From NCBI GenBank assembly GCA_963759055.1, contig CAVWYD010000004.1:46180-110179 (forward strand): a stretch of DNA of 64,000 nt, written 5' to 3'. Made by a program: the position numbers and the translations under genes. Source of the stretch: Thiosocius sp963759055 (GTDB taxonomy: Bacteria > Pseudomonadota > Gammaproteobacteria > Chromatiales > Chromatiaceae). This document shows, in pieces, positions 34,026-43,924 of this stretch. Under the pieces are notes generated by a model that had not been told where the DNA came from, searched no databases, and saw only the letters and a list, made by a program, of their open reading frames with translations. Numbering within the stretch: position 1 is the stretch's first letter; each line of letters starts with the position of its first letter.

Positions 34026-36539
34026 TTAATGGTTGAAAGGCGCAGCGCGCTCGATCAATCCTTCCAGTCCCGGTTCTTCAGGATTCTGCGGGAGGCCTGG
34101 GTGGATGCATTTGGCCGGGCACAGCTCCGCAGCCTCGACCAGTTCCGCGTAAGTGACCTGGCTCAGATCGCCCAGATAGGCCTGTTTCTCCTCGTTGTAA
34201 AGAAATACCAGCGTGTTCACCTTCAGGCAGTCGTTGCAGCTGGTGCACAGCGGGGTGTCGATCCAGGGTTCATCGAACGAGAGCGCTTCCGCGTCCTCCT
34301 CGTCGGTATCAGAAACGGTCTGTTCCGCTGATGCGGCTTCTTCGACGGGTTCGGATGTTGGCGCGTTTGCCGTTGCCCGAAAAACGGCCGGCATTGCCGC
34401 AGTAACATCCATGCCGAGAAGCACGTCGGTCAGTCGCTGCATCGCCTCGCCGGCGGCCTCGTTGCGGACCTCTTCCACTTCAGCGGCATGTGCGTTTCTC
34501 AATTTTTCCAGCTCGGCCGCGGCTGTGGCCTGTTCCTCCTCGCGTGTCCGTTCTACGGCCTTGTCGACATAGTGGTTGCGCACGCCGGCCATCTCCTGCA
34601 GCGCGTGCCAGTAGTTGAGCCTGTCTCGGCAGGCCAGAGCCAGCTCCCGGGAGACAACGACCCGGTGCAGGGTGGCATTGCCGTCGACGGTCAACACGTA
34701 CGGCACATGCTGATAGGCCTGTTCGGGATCCATCGCCAGGTATTCCTGGATCGGCACCAGGGCGACCGAGTCGCAGCCTGCCGGAATCAGGCGAAAATGA
34801 TCCCGCAGGCGTTCGATCAACAGACAATAGTCTGCAAAGGTGAAGGCCAGCTGGAGATCGGCATCGCTGCCGTTTTCGTCCCTGTATCGGAAAGGGTGCA
34901 CCGGCCAGTCAACATCGGACTGCGGATTCCCGCTGAAATCCATGCGTGCGTCGGCATCGTCACCGGCCTCGGGATTGACGCGGAAAAAGGGATGTGCGCG
35001 GCTTTCGATCGCAGCACCTGCGACCAGCCAGGCGTTGAGCGGTAGCAGGTTTCCCGGCTGGCGCTGCCCGGTGTTGATCAGATGCAGACTGGTGCGGGTT
35101 GCCTCCAGGGATGCCAGGAAGCAGCCCAGCATATGGTGATGCCGCGCGGCAGAGGATTGATCGACCATCGCCTGGCGGTGACTGATACCGAGGTAACCCA
35201 GCTCGGTGCGGAAGTTGTGAAAAGGATCTTCATCCGCCGCCGCTCCCGGATTGTTGTGAGCCTGTACGCGTATGAGGACCTGAACCGGTCTGCCCGAGCT
35301 CAGCAGCCCGGAAAAGGTGCGCATCCCGTCGCCGGCCACCTGATCGGCCGAAGCCAACGCGATAATCGCCGGGACCAGGCGCAGCTCTTCCTGCGAAAAG
35401 GCCTCCCAGTCAAAACTGGAAAACCAGGGGTTGTGAATCGTCGGGTCATATCGATGCGCCATCTCGAGGGCGGCGATGCGCACGGCTCCGAATATCTGGG
35501 TCAGCTTTTCAGCCTCCCGGTCGAACAGATCCGTGGCGCGCGCGCATGGGTCCGGATCGGTCGCTTCCTGGCAGAAATCGACCTCGTGCAGCCAGGGATC
35601 GATCAGGTTGCCGGGGTGGACGAAACGGACCAGTACCGGGTCAGGCTCCCAGGACTCGAGCACCTCGATCGCCTGCTCAATGCGCCCCCTTCTTTCCTTG
35701 GACATGAGTTGGGTGCCGCGGGAATGATCGATCACCGCCGACAGCGCGGCGGGGTCGAATCGATCGCCGCCGGGTCCGACGCTCTCCCGGATCATTCGCG
35801 GCTCAATGGATTCATCCGATTTCGACCATTCGATGTCCAGCAGTCCCTTCAACCCGCGAATGCATTCGGCGATACGCTTTTGGAACCTGGCCCGTCGCGG
35901 AATAACCTGGCTGTGTACCGCGTGAATCAGCAGATGGAGCGCCGGATAGCGTCCATAACCCAGGATCTGCGCATCGGAGGGTATCGCCTGCAACAACTTC
36001 TCGAAATCCTGGTGGAGTTGGTCCCGGTCAGGGCTTCGCAGCCCCAGGTGTTTCTGCAGTTGGTGGTCTGTCTCCAGCAGGGTGGCGGCGGCCTCCACCG
36101 GGCCTTCACGACCGCGCAGCATCTCGCGTATCCGTTGTTCAATCCACGGCAGATGGTCTTTGAGGATACGTGCCTGGCCCTTGTCCGGAGCCAGCACCTG
36201 CATGGTTTCTTTTAACCACTGCGCGAGTGGTGCTTGCAGCGATTCGACGCCTTGGTGCTCTGTGTCGCTGTCCGGGGGATAGAGGAACAGGGGATAGTCG
36301 TAGCGCAGCCTGGATGCATCCCGAAACGGATCGAGCAGGGCGGGCAGATGATCACCGCCCAATGCCGTCAAATGCTGCATTGCGCTCGGATCGCCCAGAT
36401 GAAAATGCCGCAGCGTGAACATAAGCTCGCGGGTGGCCTTGGCGTCTTTGACGGCAGTTTGCAGGGCCGGTACGTTTTCTGGTCCGCTGCCGGGCAGCTG
36501 TGTTTCCTGAGCCTTGCCGGGCGATTGATTTGCTGTCAT
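34026..36539 (-). CDS. PFOR TPP-domain-like protein with C-terminal ferredoxin domain
   Basis: An 837-residue protein whose middle and C-terminal parts resemble the end of the 1538-residue neighbour: both have a TPP-type domain segment (ESRAHPFFRVNP here, ESRIFPLFLYDP there), an EYLAMDPEQ/EYLALDDSA segment, a LQEMAG/LQEVAG segment and a coiled coil. It then adds a ferredoxin-like domain (CTSCNDC at about 745 and CPAKCIHPG at about 800). The first 350 residues are helical and unfamiliar. The TPP-ligand motifs of PFOR are not visible. It lies 65 nt after korB and 86 nt before rnfB and looks like a second, split PFOR-derived subunit of the same assembly. Function is unknown. Confidence 0.65.
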   Translation of the reverse strand: MTANQSPGKAQETQLPGSGPENVPALQTAVKDAKATRELMFTLRHFHLGDPSAMQHLTALGGDHLPALLDPFRDASRLRYDYPLFLYPPDSDTEHQGVESLQAPLAQWLKETMQVLAPDKGQARILKDHLPWIEQRIREMLRGREGPVEAAATLLETDHQLQKHLGLRSPDRDQLHQDFEKLLQAIPSDAQILGYGRYPALHLLIHAVHSQVIPRRARFQKRIAECIRGLKGLLDIEWSKSDESIEPRMIRESVGPGGDRFDPAALSAVIDHSRGTQLMSKERRGRIEQAIEVLESWEPDPVLVRFVHPGNLIDPWLHEVDFCQEATDPDPCARATDLFDREAEKLTQIFGAVRIAALEMAHRYDPTIHNPWFSSFDWEAFSQEELRLVPAIIALASADQVAGDGMRTFSGLLSSGRPVQVLIRVQAHNNPGAAADEDPFHNFRTELGYLGISHRQAMVDQSSAARHHHMLGCFLASLEATRTSLHLINTGQRQPGNLLPLNAWLVAGAAIESRAHPFFRVNPEAGDDADARMDFSGNPQSDVDWPVHPFRYRDENGSDADLQLAFTFADYCLLIERLRDHFRLIPAGCDSVALVPIQEYLAMDPEQAYQHVPYVLTVDGNATLHRVVVSRELALACRDRLNYWHALQEMAGVRNHYVDKAVERTREEEQATAAAELEKLRNAHAAEVEEVRNEAAGEAMQRLTDVLLGMDVTAAMPAVFRATANAPTSEPVEEAASAEQTVSDTDEEDAEALSFDEPWIDTPLCTSCNDCLKVNTLVFLYNEEKQAYLGDLSQVTYAELVEAAELCPAKCIHPGLPQNPEEPGLEGLIERAAPFNH

Positions 36540-36604
36540 GTTTTAAAGCCTGTAATCCTGGGGATCCGCCTGGGACTTGTCTCGTGGTTTTCGGCCTCCC
36601 TGCA

Positions 36605-37558
36605 TCAGATAGTGATCCGGTCCAGCACCTTATTCAGGCCATCCAATCTCTCCTGGGACGTCAGCTCGACACCCTTGCTGGACATGTCCTCATAACAGGA
36701 CGCATCCGGGTTGTGGTACAGAAGGCCTATCGGTATTCGTGACGCGTCATGCGCCAGGGCAAAGGCCTGGGCGAGATCCGAGGGATCATGGGCCTGACGA
36801 TTGGGAAACAGGCGCCGTACACTGTCATTCACGGCGATCCCGTTTTCGTGTTCAAGTATCAGAAATTGCGACGGGTCGTCCTGCAGTGCCTTGCTCAGCG
36901 AGCCCGCATAAACTGGGCAGCGCTGGATGATGCGCACGAATCCTGTACCACGGTGCTGGTGGGCACGCCTGATGGTTTCGTAGAGCAGCGGCGGGTTCCA
37001 GTCCACGACCTGTGCCACGAAGGACGCGTTTGTGATGCCAAGCGTGACAGTCAGCGGATTGTGAGCCGGAAGAATCGCGCCCGTGGGGTGGGTGTTGGTC
37101 TTGAAGCCAAGCGGGCTGGTTGGCGATGTCTGAGCCTTGGTTAAACCGTAGATGGCGTTGTCGAACACCAGCACCGTCATGTCCATGTTGTAGCGCAGGG
37201 CGTGAATCCAGTGCGCGGTACCGATGGAAAAGCAGTCTCCGTCTCCGGTGGCCACCCAGACGTCAAGTTCCGGTCGCCTGGCCTTGACGCCGCATGCGAT
37301 CGGCAGGGCACGCCCATGCAGGCCGTGGAAGCCATAGGTACCCATGTAGTGCGGCAGGCGGCTCGAACAGCCGATGCCGGAGACGGCTACCGAATGCTCG
37401 GGTTTGAGCTGCTCGTCGCGCATGATCCGCTGTACCGCGGTCAGGACTGCGTGGTCGCCGCAACCGGGGCACCAACGGGCCTCGCCGCCCGCATAGTCGC
37501 CCATGGTGAAGTAACGTTCAAAGACTTCCTGTGACCAATCTGCATGCAAACCGAACAT
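36605..37558 (-). CDS. korB: 2-oxoacid:ferredoxin oxidoreductase beta subunit
   Basis: A 317-residue TPP-binding subunit with intact motifs: RWCPGCGDHAVL, the Mg/TPP segment ATGDGDCFSIG and the Asn in VFDNAIYGLTKAQTSPTS. The length fits KorB. It shares a TGATG overlap with the alpha subunit gene. With KorA it should oxidise or reductively form a 2-oxoacid such as 2-oxoglutarate with ferredoxin; the exact substrate cannot be fixed from sequence alone. Confidence 0.9.
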   Translation of the reverse strand: MFGLHADWSQEVFERYFTMGDYAGGEARWCPGCGDHAVLTAVQRIMRDEQLKPEHSVAVSGIGCSSRLPHYMGTYGFHGLHGRALPIACGVKARRPELDVWVATGDGDCFSIGTAHWIHALRYNMDMTVLVFDNAIYGLTKAQTSPTSPLGFKTNTHPTGAILPAHNPLTVTLGITNASFVAQVVDWNPPLLYETIRRAHQHRGTGFVRIIQRCPVYAGSLSKALQDDPSQFLILEHENGIAVNDSVRRLFPNRQAHDPSDLAQAFALAHDASRIPIGLLYHNPDASCYEDMSSKGVELTSQERLDGLNKVLDRITI

Positions 37559-39465
37559 CAGTTACCTCCTTTCGCGCGCATGTCTTCCAGACGCTGCAGC
37601 AATTCGTTCAGGATCATTCCGGGTTGCAGTGGGCGTCCGTACACCACTGACCAGCAGTCGATGTCCATCAGGGTGTGTGCCCGCAACAACCAGGCAAGCT
37701 GGGCATAGCGACGGGTTTCGTGATTGATCAGCGGGCCGTTTGGATCATCGCTGTAGTTGATCTCCACCGTAATGACTTTGCGAAAGCGCTGGAATATCTG
37801 TTTCAGGCCGGGTTCCATCGGAGACAGGAAGCGCAGGTGCAGCGAGGACACCCGGTGGCCCTGCGTCCGCGCCCGGTCCACGGCCTCCTCGACCGCGCCC
37901 AGGGTTGAGCCCCATCCCACGACCAGGAGGTCTCCCTCCGCATCGCCGTGAATCTGCGGCGGTTTCAAGGTGCTGGCCAAGGCAGCGAGTTTGCGACTGC
38001 GCATCGCGCAACCCAGCTGATTCGAATCCGAGTCGTAGGCAACCTTGCTTTGTTTGGTGTGGGCCAGCCCGGTCAGGATGTATTCGCCTCCAGGCATGCC
38101 GGGAATCGGACGCGAGGAAAGTCCCGTTTCTTCATCCCACTGGTACGGTGGCACGTCCTCGTCCCATTCCGATTGGTCAATGGGGCCCGCAAGCCAGTCG
38201 AGGGTCGGCTCCGGACGCGCGTAAGGCTGCACGCCCGTGGCGAGGTTGGCATCTGTCAGCAGTATCACCGGGATGCGGAAGGCCTCTGCCAGACGCCTCG
38301 ACATGACCACGAACTCCAGGCACTCCTGGATGGTGGTGGCGGCCAGCACCACCTTGGGTGCATCGCCGGGTTCGCCAAACAGGGCGGCGAGCAGGTCGCC
38401 CTGTTCGACCTTGGTCGGCAGGCCTGTGGATGGTCCGCCACGTTGCACATCGACGATGACCAGGGGTACCTCGGCCATGACTGCCAGGGCCAGCATTTCC
38501 GTCTTGAGTGCCAGTCCGGGGCCCGAGGTGATCGTACAGGCAGTCTTGCCGGCATATGAAGAACCGATGGCGAACCCGATGGCGGCGATCTCGTCTTCCG
38601 CCTGATGTACGAATCCCCCGACTTCGTGAAATACGTCCGCCAGGTAGTGGGAGGCCGACGTGGCGGGCGTGATGGGGTACATGGACACAAGCTCCATCCC
38701 CGAGGCCATAACGCCCAGACCGACGGCCGTGTTGCCGTTGGTAACGATGAAACGCTTGCCCCTGGTCTCTTCTTCCGGCTGTGGCGGGACCAGGTAACTC
38801 AGATCGATGTGCTCTTCAGCAAAGATGTAACCGGCCTCGAAAAGCTGGTGATTGATGTCTATCACCTTTTCGCCTTTGCGCCTGAAGGTTATGGCGATCT
38901 CAGTCTTGGCCTGTTCTTTGTCCCTTGAATAGATTCGACAGAGCATGCCGAGAACGAACATGTTCTTGCCTTTGCGCGGATCGGGCGTGATTTTCAGGCA
39001 GGCCTGCTCGATGGGCAGTTCGTGGACGACAAGACCGTTTTCTCGAAACTCGGTTACCGCCTTTTCATACTGTTCGCGGATCTCTGGAACCGGGTCGTCT
39101 CGCCATTTGCCTTCGAGCAGAACCGTGGTGCCCTTCTTATAGGCGCCGGTGGCGATGCGCGAGTACAACACCTGCTCGTTGAACGCGACGACGACGTCGG
39201 CCTCGTCCCCCATGTTGGTGACATAGCTGGAGGAGAGTCGTATCCGAATGCCGCTGGCACCCGCAGGGGAGCGGGCCGGCGGCTGTATCTCGGCGGGTAT
39301 GATTTCAACTGTCCAGACGCCATTGCCCATTTTGGCGCTGATGGTGCCGAAGGTCTGTCCCGCCTTTTGCGCGCCTTCACCCGAGTCACTGACGATCTCC
39401 ACGATATGTTCGTGGATGCTCTGAGCCTGTGTCGAGGGCCCAGCTGTTTGGGTACTGTCGGCCAT
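37558..39465 (-). CDS. korA: 2-oxoacid:ferredoxin oxidoreductase alpha subunit (gamma-alpha fusion)
   Basis: Start at ATG 39465, preceded by AAGGGG on the minus strand; the frame runs upstream to 39621 without family support. Residues about 25-220 form the gamma domain (SSSYVTNMGDEADVVVAFNE), the rest the alpha domain (SMYPITPATSASHYLADV, TSGPGLALKTEMLALAVMAE, RGGPSTGLPTKVEQGDLL). The order gamma then alpha in one chain is typical of the KorA group. It is the first gene of the korAB-rnf operon. Confidence 0.92.
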   Translation of the reverse strand: MADSTQTAGPSTQAQSIHEHIVEIVSDSGEGAQKAGQTFGTISAKMGNGVWTVEIIPAEIQPPARSPAGASGIRIRLSSSYVTNMGDEADVVVAFNEQVLYSRIATGAYKKGTTVLLEGKWRDDPVPEIREQYEKAVTEFRENGLVVHELPIEQACLKITPDPRKGKNMFVLGMLCRIYSRDKEQAKTEIAITFRRKGEKVIDINHQLFEAGYIFAEEHIDLSYLVPPQPEEETRGKRFIVTNGNTAVGLGVMASGMELVSMYPITPATSASHYLADVFHEVGGFVHQAEDEIAAIGFAIGSSYAGKTACTITSGPGLALKTEMLALAVMAEVPLVIVDVQRGGPSTGLPTKVEQGDLLAALFGEPGDAPKVVLAATTIQECLEFVVMSRRLAEAFRIPVILLTDANLATGVQPYARPEPTLDWLAGPIDQSEWDEDVPPYQWDEETGLSSRPIPGMPGGEYILTGLAHTKQSKVAYDSDSNQLGCAMRSRKLAALASTLKPPQIHGDAEGDLLVVGWGSTLGAVEEAVDRARTQGHRVSSLHLRFLSPMEPGLKQIFQRFRKVITVEINYSDDPNGPLINHETRRYAQLAWLLRAHTLMDIDCWSVVYGRPLQPGMILNELLQRLEDMRAKGGN

Positions 39466-39840
39466 GTAACGCCCCTTCATGTTGAACGGGAGGACACGCC
39501 AAGGCATGCCTCCCGGTGTGCATCTGGGCTCTCTGCGAACGGCAGTCATCGGGATATTCGGACGGGCAGATTGGGTTACCGGCGTCTGGAGATATCCCCG
39601 TATAGCCGCGCCGGTATTCAACCGATGTGCTGCCCCAGCTTAGGGGATTGGACTTATGCACCAAATCGGGGCGCGTGAACGGACTTCGCTTTTGTTCTAG
39701 TTCCCGAGCATTAAAGAGCAATGATCGACACAGAGTCAAATGATGTATTGGCACGGTCGAGGGGTTGGCCGGTATCTGAACGAATTCCCGATGGATAGGA
39801 ATTGAGGGCCAGCTAACCCCTTTGCAGCGCGTTTCGGAGG
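39466..39840. promoter_or_regulatory. Divergent region between the kor-rnf operon and the patatin-like gene
   Basis: This gap of 375 bp must carry the promoter of the long minus-strand kor-rnf operon. On the minus strand a TTGACT (39734-39739 as AGTCAA on plus) is the best -35-like hexamer, but no good -10 follows at 17 bp. No gene is convincing here. Confidence 0.3.
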
Positions 39841-40965
39841 GTGAATCGAGTTGGCCACTATCAGTTCATCGCCAGCAATGGTTTTCCCGATGTCCGTTTC
39901 TGGGGAGACGAGCACCCGGAAAATGCCATGGAGATGATGCGTCGGGCGTTGGACCGGCAGAGGGCTGCCGGCCTGTCGGCTGACGCTTCCGGCAATCCCC
40001 GGCCACTGACCTTTCTTGCCCTTTCCGGTGGTGGTTCCGAAGGTGCATTCGGTGCCGGTCTGTTGAACGGCTGGAGCGCGGCAGGGACGCGACCCGAGTT
40101 CGCCATTGTCACGGGCGTCAGTACGGGAGCGCTGATAGCACCCTTTGCCTTTGTTGGGCCGGAATATGACCGCCATCTCGAAGACTTCTACACGACGACG
40201 CACACCGAGGATATTTTCAGGCTGAGAGCATTGCTCAGCATCCTTGGTAGAGACTCATTCAGTGATACTTCACCGTTGCGGAAACTGCTGGAAAAAAACG
40301 TCGACGAGCAGTTCCTCAAACGTGTCGCGGAGGAACATGCCAGAGGCAGGGCCCTGTGGATCGGCACCACCAACCTGGAGGCACAGCGACCGGTCATCTG
40401 GAATATGGGTGCCATCGCGGCCAGCAATCATCCGCGTGCGGCTGAGCTGTTCCGCGCCGTAATGATGGCTTCCGCCGCGATTGGGGGAGTTTTCCCTCCC
40501 GTGTATATGCCGGTCGAGGCGGATGGCAAGGTCTATGACGAGATACACGTGGATGGAGGTACTTCAAACCAGGTATTTCTCTATCCGGCCGCCCTCGACG
40601 TCAATGCATTCAGCGAAAAGAGCGGCGCGCACCGGGAGCGGAGGGTCTACGTGATCCGTAACGCAAAGATCTCGCCACAGTGGGAGGAGGTGCCGCCACG
40701 GCTGGGGCGAATCGCCGTGCGCTCCGTTTCGACCCTGATCAAGACTCAGGGCATCGGTGATCTGTTCCGCATCTACGTGGGGGCGAAGCGCGACGGGATG
40801 GACTACAAACTTGCGTATATCCCTAACGATTTCGACGCGGAGAGCAAATCGGGGTTCGACCCGGTTTATATGCGCAAGCTTTTCGATTTTGCCCATGAGT
40901 TTGCAAAGAACGGTAACCCATGGGTTTCGGAGCCTCCGGGCTTCGCCGCCCCCGAGGTCGAGTGA
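39841..40965 (+). CDS. Patatin-like phospholipase
   Basis: A 374-residue patatin-fold lipid hydrolase with the oxyanion motif ALSGGGSEGAFGAG, the nucleophile Ser in TGVSTGALIAPF and the catalytic Asp in HVDGGTSNQ. Related proteins normally carry a lipoprotein or signal sequence before the segment FPDVRFWGD; here the frame has no such signal and is preceded by a stop at 39814. The GTG at 39841 abuts its GGAGG, so ATG 39928 may also serve as start. An N-terminal segment may have been lost or shifted out of frame. Confidence 0.8.
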   Translation: MNRVGHYQFIASNGFPDVRFWGDEHPENAMEMMRRALDRQRAAGLSADASGNPRPLTFLALSGGGSEGAFGAGLLNGWSAAGTRPEFAIVTGVSTGALIAPFAFVGPEYDRHLEDFYTTTHTEDIFRLRALLSILGRDSFSDTSPLRKLLEKNVDEQFLKRVAEEHARGRALWIGTTNLEAQRPVIWNMGAIAASNHPRAAELFRAVMMASAAIGGVFPPVYMPVEADGKVYDEIHVDGGTSNQVFLYPAALDVNAFSEKSGAHRERRVYVIRNAKISPQWEEVPPRLGRIAVRSVSTLIKTQGIGDLFRIYVGAKRDGMDYKLAYIPNDFDAESKSGFDPVYMRKLFDFAHEFAKNGNPWVSEPPGFAAPEVE

Positions 40966-41422
40966 AGGGCCCCACTCATCAAACGTCGGGGCCAGGATCG
41001 AAAATCTCACTGCCTGAGTCGATCGGGTAGCAGTGCCCGGTGGTAGTTGAAAAAGACCTTCGCAATCGAGGTTTCTGAAGCTGCCCCGGGCCATTGCAAG
41101 ATTCGCCGTTGCGGCCCGTTCCAAAAGGACGTGCAGCATTCCCGGAACCAAGTTCCCAAAATTGCGAAACCGTTGCCGCCGACTGGCCTTGAATGGCTAT
41201 CTGCCGGGCATCCCATGCGCGAGTTCCACAACTCTCCGCCTGCGGGCACAGCACGGCTTAACGCTACAGAATGAGGCTCCGCGGCCGAAAAACTCTCTGT
41301 TAACCATTAAGACGGATGGAATCAGGGAGTGATCTTCAGCCCAGTCAATCCTGCTGGACCGGACCCCTGGCCACCGAAACCAGGTAACGAGAGCCCATTG
41401 CAGCGCCGGTAGCGGAAAGAAT
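40966..41422. other. Non-coding stretch upstream of the FHA gene
   Basis: There are 457 bp without a convincing gene. GGCCCC and GGGGCC (about 40968-40992) could form a short hairpin behind the patatin-like gene. Short frames on both strands have no recognisable content. The promoter of the FHA-kinase-phosphatase cluster should lie in the last 150 bp. Confidence 0.35.
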
Positions 41423-42136
41423 ATGGCCTACCTTCGTATATTCATGGGAGATACGCTGCTGGAGCAGCGCGAGCTGTCGGCGGATCGGATCACGATAGGG
41501 CGAACCGAGGACAACGATGTTGTTCTGAACAGTCAAGGCGTATCCAAGCACCATGCGACCATCGAGAGGCGTGGTGAGTCTTTTGTGCTCATTGACAATG
41601 GCAGTGCCAATGGGGTCTTCGTTGGTGGCAGACGGATCAGACGGCACAAGCTGAAATATTGGGACGACATCCAGGTCTATGATTTCGTCCTCAAGTTCAT
41701 GGCCGCGGCCCGCCTCAGGGGCGAAGAGGCCGGGGTGCCCAACTGGTCGCGCGACAGGGCCCAGCAGGAAGCGACCATGGAGGTCGATATCTCCAGTCTC
41801 GGCGACCTGGCCAAGTTGAGAAAGCGAATCCGGGTGCCCTCCGTGGAACTGTTCGGTGACGGTAATGCACCGACGAGATACGCATTGGATAAGGTCAATT
41901 TCGTTATAGGAAGATCACCCGAGTGCGACCTCAACACGCCGGGTTGGTTGGCACCGCGTCTGGCGGCCCGTATCCAGCGACGTAACGACGGTTGTTACCT
42001 GCTTCCCGGCCGCCGCGGAAGAGTGTCCGTCAATGGCCGCAGGGTATGGAGGCCGGTGATGCTCAACGATGCTGATGACCTGAAGGTCCGGGGTCTGCAG
42101 CTCAAGTTCTTTTTTCGTCCAATCGAAAGCGCCTGA
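41423..42136 (+). CDS. Tandem FHA-domain protein
   Basis: A 237-residue cytoplasmic protein. Residues about 1-90 form a good FHA domain (ITIGRTEDNDVVLNSQGVSKHHATI, NGSANGVFVGG) that binds phosphothreonine. A second, weaker FHA-like domain covers about 150-235 (FVIGRSPECDLN, VSVNGRRV). It is followed after 9 nt by a Ser/Thr kinase gene and then a PP2C phosphatase gene, so it is probably a substrate or adaptor of that kinase. Confidence 0.88.
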   Translation: MAYLRIFMGDTLLEQRELSADRITIGRTEDNDVVLNSQGVSKHHATIERRGESFVLIDNGSANGVFVGGRRIRRHKLKYWDDIQVYDFVLKFMAAARLRGEEAGVPNWSRDRAQQEATMEVDISSLGDLAKLRKRIRVPSVELFGDGNAPTRYALDKVNFVIGRSPECDLNTPGWLAPRLAARIQRRNDGCYLLPGRRGRVSVNGRRVWRPVMLNDADDLKVRGLQLKFFFRPIESA

Positions 42137-42145
42137 AGGTTTTAC

Positions 42146-43885
42146 ATGAGAATACCCGGTTACAAGGCGGAACGACTCGTGGCACGAGGGGGCATGTCCT
42201 CGGTGTATCTTGCGATGCAGGAATCACTCAGCCGTCGCGTCGCGCTAAAGGTCTTGCGACGATTCGACAACCCACGGCAGGCGGAGCGTTTTCTGCATGA
42301 GGCAAGGATCATCGCCTCATTGCAGCATCGCAACATCATCACCATTCACGATGTCGGCACCATGGGTGAGCGTCATTACATCGCGATGGAGTACCTGGAG
42401 GGCGGATCACTCGCTGACAGAATTGAACATGGAATACCCCCCGTGCAGGCTCTGGACCTGCTGGAGAGTATGGCGAGCTGTCTTGATTTCGTGCATCGCA
42501 AAGACATCGTCCACCGTGATATCAAACCCAGCAATATCCTGTTTCATGCAGATGGCACGCCAAAGCTGACCGATTTCGGCATTGCCAAACAGATCGACGA
42601 TGATCAGGAACTGACCATGGAAGGCAGTGCATTCGGCAGCCCCTATTATCTCAGCCCCGAGCAGGCCGAAGACCGTGTGCTCGACGGTCGGTCCGATATC
42701 TACGGGTTGGGCATCGTCTTTTATCAGATGCTCACAGGCCGCAGGCCCTATGAGGAAAGCTCGCACATCGAGACGATCGTCGCCCACTTGAGCAACCCCA
42801 TACCGGTCCTGCCCGAGGAGTTGTCGGGATACCAGGGTCTTCTGGAGAAGATGATCGCAAAGAGCCCCGAAAACCGTGTCGGTTCGGCGGGGGAACTGGT
42901 GGCCTTGATCCAACAGGTTCGGTCCTCGCAATCGGGACCGTCCGCTGACAGTACCGCGTCGCGTGGCGAGAGCCCGCGGAAGGGTTTGCTTGCGCGGGCC
43001 AGTGGGGCTTCGTTCCTGGTCAGGCTGTCCGCGGTCGCCGCCCTGCTGGTTCTCACTGTAGGTACTCTGCGGTTGATCGGATACAGCCCGAACGGGCAGG
43101 CGGCCGCACCACGTCTGGTCAGTCGCGTGCCATCGATCGAACTCAGCTATGAAGCCGCGAAGGCCAGAGTCGAACCCCTGGCCGTGGTCAACGAGTCAAA
43201 AACGGAAACTGTCGGCGCGGCGTCTTTACCGGAAACGAACATGTTGCCGGGGGATCCGGAGAAGCCTTCGATAGCCGAACCGGTGTCCGAGGTTGCCGAA
43301 GCCCCGGTCACCGAACCGGTCGAGACAATCGAATCGGTCGCCGAGGTGGTAACGGATCAACAAGCCGAGCAGGACGCGGTTAGCGCCCCTGAAACCGCTG
43401 ATGATTCGAGTGAACGAATTGACGACCTGATGCGCGCCGGCGACCGGGCGCTGAAGGCGAATCGGTTGAAAACGCCAGCTGCCGACAACGCCTATGCATA
43501 CTATACGAGCGTCATCGAACTCGACCCTGCCAACCGGGCTGCCCACGAGGGACTGGACCGGATCGCCAGCCGTTATGCCGTCTTGGCGCGCAGGGCCCTG
43601 CGCAAAGAGGACCGGCAGCGGGCGAGGCGCTACGTGGAGCGGGGAATATCGGTGCAACGCAATCACGCGGATCTGCTGGCGATTCGCGGTGATCTCGACG
43701 AACTGGACCGCCTGGCCGCCATCCCGCCGGCGCCGGAAGTCGTCCCCGAAGCGGTTCCGGCGCGGCAGGAACCGAGGATCAGCTCATGGGAATTTGAAGA
43801 CACGATCGTTACCTCGCGGGGAGTCGAGGGCACAGGCAATCTCGTTAAGGATTTCAAAAATGTGTGGCGTTCGGTATTCGACTGA
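42146..43885 (+). CDS. Transmembrane Ser/Thr protein kinase (Hanks type)
   Basis: A 579-residue kinase. The N-terminal catalytic domain (about 5-260) has the Gly loop VARGGMSSVYLA, the Lys of VALKVL, the catalytic loop HRDIKPSNILF, DFG in LTDFGIAKQ, and a Thr-containing activation segment ending GSPYYLSPEQA. One membrane helix follows (about 290-312). The extracytoplasmic part is an acidic Pro/Glu/Val-rich linker and then a helical, TPR-like C-terminus with repeated Ala/Arg helices. It could sense the envelope. It is organised with the FHA protein and PP2C phosphatase in one operon. Confidence 0.93.
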   Translation: MRIPGYKAERLVARGGMSSVYLAMQESLSRRVALKVLRRFDNPRQAERFLHEARIIASLQHRNIITIHDVGTMGERHYIAMEYLEGGSLADRIEHGIPPVQALDLLESMASCLDFVHRKDIVHRDIKPSNILFHADGTPKLTDFGIAKQIDDDQELTMEGSAFGSPYYLSPEQAEDRVLDGRSDIYGLGIVFYQMLTGRRPYEESSHIETIVAHLSNPIPVLPEELSGYQGLLEKMIAKSPENRVGSAGELVALIQQVRSSQSGPSADSTASRGESPRKGLLARASGASFLVRLSAVAALLVLTVGTLRLIGYSPNGQAAAPRLVSRVPSIELSYEAAKARVEPLAVVNESKTETVGAASLPETNMLPGDPEKPSIAEPVSEVAEAPVTEPVETIESVAEVVTDQQAEQDAVSAPETADDSSERIDDLMRAGDRALKANRLKTPAADNAYAYYTSVIELDPANRAAHEGLDRIASRYAVLARRALRKEDRQRARRYVERGISVQRNHADLLAIRGDLDELDRLAAIPPAPEVVPEAVPARQEPRISSWEFEDTIVTSRGVEGTGNLVKDFKNVWRSVFD

Positions 43886-43924
43886 CCCGGACCTTGGTGC
43901 GGTGACTGAAAAGGGGCGGCAGCA

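Noticed and set aside
39781..39840. Lipoprotein signal for the patatin-like protein in another frame
   Set aside because: A segment QLTPLQRVSEGE in a shifted frame looks like the start of related lipoproteins, but no hydrophobic signal or lipobox precedes it.
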